This document shows positions 5,250 through 8,615 of a stretch of 8,615 bases of DNA, in pieces. The position numbers and the translations under genes were made by a program. The stretch is from the NCBI GenBank assembly GCA_019417795.1, contig DXUR01000093.1:1-8615 (forward strand). Reading direction: 5' to 3'. The DNA comes from Clostridiales bacterium. Its GTDB lineage: Bacteria > Bacillota_A > Clostridia > Oscillospirales > Oscillospiraceae. Numbering within the stretch: the first letter of the stretch is position 1; each line of letters starts with the position of its first letter. The notes beneath the pieces were generated by a model. That model was given only the letters and a program-made list of their open reading frames with translations, did no database searches and was not told where the DNA came from.

Positions 5250-5429
5250 TTAGTAACGACGGTATTCCCATAATGCTAATCGTAAGTCTAATTGTTCAAT
5301 GTCGATTAGACATTCACTTTTACATTTTGGACAAAAGAGAGGAAAATTTTTAAGTACGGTATCTTCCCGAATTTTGTCGCGTGTTTTATTCCCGCAGACT
5401 GGGCAGCGGATGAACTCTGTTTTCTCCAT
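5250..5429 (-). CDS. Cysteine-rich KTR-type zinc-ribbon protein
   Basis: A 59-residue protein of the Cys-rich KTR family often carried by clostridial conjugative elements. It has CPVCGNKTR (Cys9, Cys12), the conserved IREDTVLKNFPLFCPKC (Cys33, Cys36), and Cys40. This looks like a small zinc ribbon. Function is unknown; it could bind nucleic acid or a protein partner. The ATG at 5429 has GGAG eight bases upstream, and that site lies in the last codons of the 37-residue gene, giving tight coupling. A GTG three codons earlier is possible but less well placed. An 80-bp gap with no gene separates it from vanZ. Confidence 0.85.
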   Translation of the reverse strand: MEKTEFIRCPVCGNKTRDKIREDTVLKNFPLFCPKCKSECLIDIEQLDLRLALWEYRRY

Positions 5430-5434
5430 ATTGT

Positions 5435-5548
5435 TCACTCCGAATTGCGATCATTCTTTTTCTTATCCCGATATTTCCGTATGAGTTTATTACGGATAGG
5501 AACGCCAACACCAATCAAAAGCACAACTGCCAAAATTGTGAAATCCAT
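5435..5548 (-). CDS. 37-residue single-span membrane peptide
   Basis: A short gene from ATG 5548 to TGA 5435. The peptide starts MDFTILAVVLLIGVGVPI, one hydrophobic span with a short N-terminus, then a strongly basic tail rich in Arg and Lys. GAGGTGA directly precedes the start and overlaps the TGA of the permease gene, and the KTR ribosome binding site lies at its end. It sits exactly between two coupled genes, which strongly suggests that it is real. It may be an accessory subunit of the ABC transporter, or a membrane-anchored peptide, but no family is recognised. Confidence 0.7.
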   Translation of the reverse strand: MDFTILAVVLLIGVGVPIRNKLIRKYRDKKKNDRNSE

Positions 5549-5557
5549 ACAATCACC

Positions 5558-6208
5558 TCACATTTCCTTATTCTTCATAACCCGAATGGACAAGAAGATT
5601 GAAACCGCATACATCACGACAATAGCAAAAACCGCAAGGAAAACGAGAAGTATCGGAGAAGATTCAACGACTGAAATAATTGAGTTCCCGATAGCTGGCA
5701 TTTTAGAGAGAAGAAGTAAAGTCACCAAAAAACCGGCCACTGGAATATACATAAATACCCGTCCTTTGATTGAGCCGTACTTGTAATATCCCGGAATCTG
5801 GAACACGGTATAGAGTGCAAATAAGAATACTCCTGCAATAGCGGCAGTTACAATATCAAATACGCCAACTGTTTCACCCAGCACTTTCAAGACAAGCGGC
5901 TGTGCAATCAAAGAAATAATCAAGGAAAGAAGCCCCATTGCAAGGACAAAAACATAGCGTCCGATCACAAGCTCGCTTTTACGAACAGGTAAAATACCAA
6001 ACAGACGATCCATGCTGTTTTTTTCTGTGATGGAAAAGGTATATCCCGTCGTCATGGCAATAAAGCACATAGCAAATGATACCCCTGTCAGCAAAGAACG
6101 ATTGATTGCGGCAAACACAATCGGCAGGAGCAGGGTAAAGCAAATCGTCTTAAAATATGGTTTTACCAATGCAATATCTAATTTTGTGGATTTCAAAATA
6201 TTACTCAT
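5558..6208 (-). CDS. ABC-2 type transporter permease
   Basis: A 216-residue integral membrane protein with about six hydrophobic spans and no other domain. It is the membrane half of a two-gene exporter, working with the ATPase upstream. The length and the segment TEKNSMDRLFGILPVRKSEL near 61-80 fit the small ABC-2 permease family that goes with YtrA-controlled transporters; I recognise the layout but cannot name the substrate. The start is ATG 6208, with AAAGGTGA just upstream. A GTG at 6217 is the alternative. The start overlaps the end of the ATPase gene by 8 bases, and its own stop overlaps the ribosome binding site of the 37-residue peptide. Confidence 0.88.
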   Translation of the reverse strand: MSNILKSTKLDIALVKPYFKTICFTLLLPIVFAAINRSLLTGVSFAMCFIAMTTGYTFSITEKNSMDRLFGILPVRKSELVIGRYVFVLAMGLLSLIISLIAQPLVLKVLGETVGVFDIVTAAIAGVFLFALYTVFQIPGYYKYGSIKGRVFMYIPVAGFLVTLLLLSKMPAIGNSIISVVESSPILLVFLAVFAIVVMYAVSIFLSIRVMKNKEM

Positions 6209-7061
6209 AATCGTCACCTTTCTTGCTTGTAAACACTACAATTTCATCAATGGTGGCAGGATCAACGGTCAGGTTAGGGAAACCGCTAATATCTTCGGTT
6301 TTCATCAGAGCCTCAAATCCCGTAGGGAATGTACGAATACCAGCCGCCTTATTTTTCAGATCATCGGACAGTTCCTCAATTCCACCTTTTACAATGCGGA
6401 ACATATCTACAAAATCATCTTTGCTGCCAGTAAAGTACAGCTCGCCATAACTGATGTAGGTAATATAATCGGCTGCACGCTCCAAATCGCCTGTGATATG
6501 GGTGGAGAACAAAACACTATGCTCGCCATCTTCAATATACTCTGAAAGAATTTTCAAAAGTTCATCTCTGGAAACCGGATCAAGTCCACTGGTCGGCTCG
6601 TCGAGGATCAGCAGTTTGGCGTCGTATGAAAACGCACAGGCAAGCATTAACTTCATCTGCATACCTTTGGAAAGTTCTTTTACCTTTTTGGTTGGTGCAA
6701 TGTGAAATTTCCGTAACATATCCGCAAATTTCTGGCTGTCCCAATTTGGATAAAATACCGAAATGGATTTTTCAACCTGCGACACTTTCCAATCATCACT
6801 GAAATAATTTGTATCGAAAACAACGCCCAGCTCTGATTTTACTTTTTGTTCTTCTGCGATATTATCCAGCCCCATCACTTTGACTGTGCCACCGGTGCGC
6901 TTGAGCATATTCAAAATCAGTTTGATTGTCGTTGTTTTGCCAGAACCATTCGGGCCGATCAAGCCCATAATATATCCCTTTGGCAAAGTAAAGCTGATAT
7001 TGTGAAGCTGAAAAGAATCAAAAGATTTTGAAAGATTCGTTACCTCTAAATAATTAGTCAT
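6201..7061 (-). CDS. ABC transporter ATP-binding protein
   Basis: A 286-residue ATPase. Walker A is GPNGSGKT (36-43), the signature is ELSKGMQMK (129-137), Walker B is LLILDEP (150-156), the D-loop is SGLD, and the H-loop is His188 in FSTHI. The usual Q-loop glutamine appears replaced in GVVFDTNYF (about 79-87), which I have seen in transporters of this GntR-linked group; it may alter coupling. A C-terminal extension of about 80 residues follows the nucleotide-binding core, as in BcrA/YtrB-like ATPases of peptide export or stress systems. The ATG at 7061 has GGAGG nine bases upstream and overlaps the end of the regulator gene by 8 bases. Confidence 0.93.
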   Translation of the reverse strand: MTNYLEVTNLSKSFDSFQLHNISFTLPKGYIMGLIGPNGSGKTTTIKLILNMLKRTGGTVKVMGLDNIAEEQKVKSELGVVFDTNYFSDDWKVSQVEKSISVFYPNWDSQKFADMLRKFHIAPTKKVKELSKGMQMKLMLACAFSYDAKLLILDEPTSGLDPVSRDELLKILSEYIEDGEHSVLFSTHITGDLERAADYITYISYGELYFTGSKDDFVDMFRIVKGGIEELSDDLKNKAAGIRTFPTGFEALMKTEDISGFPNLTVDPATIDEIVVFTSKKGDDYE

Positions 7062-7437
7062 CTGTTTTTACCTCCGTTAAAATGTCCAAAAGGCGATGTA
7101 ATTCCTCTGTGGATAGATTTGCCATTCTTGCAGCTTTTATTGCTTCGGTGAGATTGTTTTCTACTTTGCAAATAAGCTGCTCCTTAATCAGTTCTGAACC
7201 AGACCCCATTACGAAACATCCACGCCCCTGCACATTTTTAACAAAGCCCTCTTGCTCTAATTCTGTGTATGCCTTTGTCACTGTTAAGACGCTGATCTTT
7301 AAGTCTTTGGCAAGTGTTCTAAGGGAGGGCAAAGTTTCTTCGGCTTGAAGCTCGCCAGATAAAATAGCCGCCTTGATCTGCTGTTTAATCTGCTCGTATA
7401 TGGGGATGCCAGATACATTTGAAATAATCAGTTTCAT
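7054..7437 (-). CDS. GntR-family (YtrA-type) transcriptional repressor
   Basis: A 127-residue regulator. Residues about 10-76 form a GntR winged helix, with PIYEQIKQQIKAAILSGEL, then LPSLRTLAKDL and the recognition region VLTVTKAYTELEQEGF. The short C-terminal tail of about 50 residues, with no ligand-binding domain, is the YtrA subfamily pattern. Such proteins usually repress their own ABC transporter operon and respond to cell-envelope antibiotics, but no inducer can be read from sequence. The ATG at 7437 has GGAGG eight bases upstream. It is the first gene of the cargo operon, and a dyad covers its promoter. Confidence 0.92.
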   Translation of the reverse strand: MKLIISNVSGIPIYEQIKQQIKAAILSGELQAEETLPSLRTLAKDLKISVLTVTKAYTELEQEGFVKNVQGRGCFVMGSGSELIKEQLICKVENNLTEAIKAARMANLSTEELHRLLDILTEVKTDD

Positions 7438-7461
7438 TGCTGCATCCTCCGTGTGTTTTAA

Positions 7462-7485
7462 CTGTTATGCTGTTTTGTATAACAG
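7462..7485. promoter_or_regulatory. Operator dyad for the GntR-type repressor
   Basis: ctgttat (7462-7468) and ataacag (7479-7485) are perfect 7-bp arms with a 10-bp spacer. The right arm overlaps the -10 box. On the minus strand TGTTATAC is also repeated in tandem. This is a good candidate for autorepression by the gene it precedes. Confidence 0.7.
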
Positions 7486-7512
7486 TATAACACGAGAGGC
7501 GTATCTTGTCAA
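7484..7512 (-). promoter_or_regulatory. Promoter of the cargo operon
   Basis: On the minus strand a TTGACA -35 box (7507-7512) and a TATACT -10 box (7484-7489) are separated by exactly 17 bp. This is close to the consensus for the housekeeping sigma factor of Firmicutes. It should start transcription of the GntR-ABC-KTR-VanZ operon. Confidence 0.85.
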
Positions 7513-7647
7513 TATTTCAAAAAGGGGGGTGGCAATAATTTCCTCTGCCTATGTTTCGGGATATGAATTATAAAGTTTAATCTTACTGCATATAGCAACA
7601 TTCCATTGAGAAAATATGAAATATACAATGTAAATGGGTGGTGCTAT

Positions 7648-8016
7648 ATGGCAAATATCAAAGATTGTCCCGGCTTTGAAACTTTCGGCGCAGATGTAAA
7701 AGAGGCGCGGAAAGTCAAGCAGTTATCGCGTAAGACGCTGGCGGAACAGGTCAATATCGACTGGCGCTATCTTGCCAACATCGAAAATGACGGCACGATT
7801 CCCAGCCTGCCGGTTATCATACAGCTTATTAAAATCTGCGGGCTTCCCGTGGAACGGTATTTTAACCCGGAGATCATGCGGGAGGAAAGCGCACAGCGGC
7901 AGCGGGTCAGCCACAAGCTGAAACTCTGCCCGGAAGAATTTCTGCCGATCATCGAGGGCGCGATTGACGGGGCCATTCAAATTCAACAGAAGAATGACGA
8001 AACGGAGGGTGCATGA
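7648..8016 (+). CDS. XRE-type helix-turn-helix regulator
   Basis: A 122-residue protein, transcribed away from the cargo operon. Residues about 12-66 form a Cro/CI-like HTH: FGADVKEARKVKQLSRKTLA, then the recognition helix region DWRYLANIENDGTIPSLPVI. The rest is helical and has no known domain. It sits at the head of the mobilisation genes, and such genes in Tn1549-like elements are thought to control them, so it may repress transfer. I chose ATG 7648 because a GGGTGG site is close upstream. The frame is open to 7606, but that extension lacks a ribosome binding site. A terminator spans its stop codon. Confidence 0.88.
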   Translation: MANIKDCPGFETFGADVKEARKVKQLSRKTLAEQVNIDWRYLANIENDGTIPSLPVIIQLIKICGLPVERYFNPEIMREESAQRQRVSHKLKLCPEEFLPIIEGAIDGAIQIQQKNDETEGA

Positions 8017-8036
8017 CAACCCTCTGTTTTGTTTTT
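8005..8036 (+). terminator. Terminator spanning the regulator stop codon
   Basis: gagggt (8005-8010) pairs with accctc (8019-8024), followed by TGTTTTGTTTTT. The stop codon lies in the loop. Confidence 0.65.
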
Positions 8037-8038
8037 GG

Positions 8039-8069
8039 GAGGACGCAAGGCTGCGCCCTCTCTTTTTTT
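8039..8069 (+). terminator. Second terminator in tandem
   Basis: gagg (8039-8042) pairs with cctc (8057-8060) and cgca (8044-8047) with tgcg (8052-8055) around one mismatch, followed by TCTTTTTTT. It adds a second barrier between the regulator and the mobC region. Confidence 0.65.
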
Positions 8070-8159
8070 ATGCGTTTTTCGGAAAAACCGGGATTTTGCG
8101 GGTATTTCTTTGGGGTCAGAACGCTTTTTAGGGGAAGAAGAACAAAGACAGCAAGCATA

Positions 8160-8219
8160 GGGAGTGTAGCCACACTCCCGGCAAACGGCTTCCCGTTTGT
8201 ATCTTGGGGAAGTCCCCAA
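8160..8219 (+). other. oriT: Candidate origin of transfer (oriT)
   Basis: Three perfect inverted repeats with tetraloops stand in a row: gggagtgt/acactccc (8160-8167/8172-8179), caaacgg/ccgtttg (8182-8188/8193-8199) and ttgggg/ccccaa (8204-8209/8214-8219). Directly after the second, tatcttgg (8200-8207) resembles the IncP-type nic site (TATCCTG then C), with the likely nick after g8206. In IncP plasmids an inverted repeat likewise lies next to nic. The site precedes mobC and the relaxase, the usual place for oriT in MOBP elements. The repeats are seen; oriT function is inferred. Confidence 0.65.
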
Positions 8220-8245
8220 ACCCCTGAATGAATGGAGGTGAGAAA

Positions 8246-8575
8246 GTGGCAAACCGAAAACGGAAGTTTGTGCTGCGCGTCCCGGTGACGCCGGAGGAAC
8301 GGGCGCTGATCCAACAGAAGATGGCCCAGCTTGGCACAAAGAACTTTTCTGCCTACGCCCGGAAAATGCTGATTGACGGCTATATCGTCCATATCGACAC
8401 CGGCCCCGTCCGGGCGCAGACCGCAGAGCTGCAAAAAATCGGCGTCAACATCAACCAGATTGCAAGGCGTATCAACAGTACCGGGACTGTGTACGCGCAG
8501 GACTTGGAGGACATCAAGGGGGCGCTGGCACAGATATGGCAGTTACAAAGATCCATCCTATCAAGTCAACGCTGA
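8246..8575 (+). CDS. mobC: MobC-type relaxosome accessory protein
   Basis: A 109-residue relaxosome protein that would bind oriT and help the relaxase nick. The N-terminal half has a ribbon-helix-helix-like region: a basic strand (RKRKFVLRVPVTPEE), then helices ending in NFSAYARKML. The C-terminal half has the MobC signature NINQIARRINSTGTVYAQDL. The GTG start at 8246 has GGAGGTGAG immediately upstream; an ATG at 8228 is in frame but precedes that site, so it is rejected. It lies just downstream of the hairpin cluster, and its end overlaps the relaxase start by 40 bases, suggesting coupled translation. Confidence 0.9.
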   Translation: MANRKRKFVLRVPVTPEERALIQQKMAQLGTKNFSAYARKMLIDGYIVHIDTGPVRAQTAELQKIGVNINQIARRINSTGTVYAQDLEDIKGALAQIWQLQRSILSSQR

Positions 8576-8615
8576 AAAAGGCGCTGGACTACATCGAGAA
8601 CCCGGACAAGACCGA
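8536..8615 (+). CDS. Relaxase, N-terminal fragment (runs off window)
   Basis: The first 26 codons of a relaxase, starting at an ATG inside the end of mobC. The peptide begins MAVTKIHPIKSTLKKALDYI and then ENPDKT, which is the typical start of MOBP-like relaxases of Tn1549-type elements (relaxase/mobilisation nuclease family). This region precedes the catalytic tyrosine and histidine motifs, which are outside the window. It should nick oriT and pilot the strand during conjugation. The overlap with mobC points to one operon. Confidence 0.85.
   Translation, partial: MAVTKIHPIKSTLKKALDYIENPDKT

Noticed and set aside
4546..5271. Upstream start for the VanZ-family protein
   Set aside because: The longer form overlaps the KTR gene and has no ribosome binding site; the ATG at 5169 has AAGGAG correctly placed.
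8013..8231. Plus-strand frame of up to 72 codons across the oriT candidate
   Set aside because: No ribosome binding site before any start (a T run precedes the inner ATG at 8070). It lies over terminators and the hairpin cluster, and its translation shows no domain.

Overview
The window looks like one end and the adjoining half of an integrative and conjugative element (ICE) of the Tn916/Tn1549 superfamily in a low-GC Gram-positive host, most likely a gut clostridial Firmicute. The evidence is a Tn916-type tyrosine integrase and excisionase, the paired Tn916 Orf7/Orf8-type regulators, and a Tn1549-style MobC plus MOBP-like relaxase. Strong AGGAGG ribosome binding sites and a TTGACA-17-TATACT promoter also fit Firmicutes. 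No rRNA, tRNA, CRISPR array or complete insertion sequence was seen. Species identification is not possible from this window.

Layout. Positions 1-306 are AT-rich flank, holding the first 102 codons of an unknown minus-strand ORF that leaves the window. The element end lies near 330-470: a hairpin, then three copies of an AGTAGTA repeat next to the int stop codon. From 3469 down to 476 the minus strand carries the recombination module: a 35-codon leader ORF in a structured leader, a sigma-like regulator (Orf7 type), an HTH regulator (Orf8 type), a 430-bp non-coding stretch rich in inverted repeats, xis and int. Positions 3714-7437 are cargo, also on the minus strand. A GntR/YtrA-type repressor heads an operon with an ABC ATPase, an ABC-2 permease, a 37-residue single-span membrane peptide, a cysteine-rich KTR-type zinc-ribbon protein and a VanZ-family membrane protein, closed by a terminator. 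Downstream are broken-looking gene remnants and a small beta-rich hypothetical protein.

From 7648 the plus strand carries the mobilisation module: an XRE-type regulator with two tandem terminators, a cluster of three perfect tetraloop hairpins that I interpret as oriT, mobC, and the start of the relaxase, which overlaps mobC and runs off the window.

How it fits together. By analogy with Tn916, the sigma-like and HTH regulators should switch on xis and int, giving excision. MobC and the relaxase then act at oriT to start transfer. The cargo operon resembles cell-envelope or antimicrobial-peptide stress systems controlled by a GntR repressor, with a perfect dyad over its promoter. The least explained parts are the two long structured non-coding regions (2042-2469 and 3151-3563), which probably gate expression of the excision genes.
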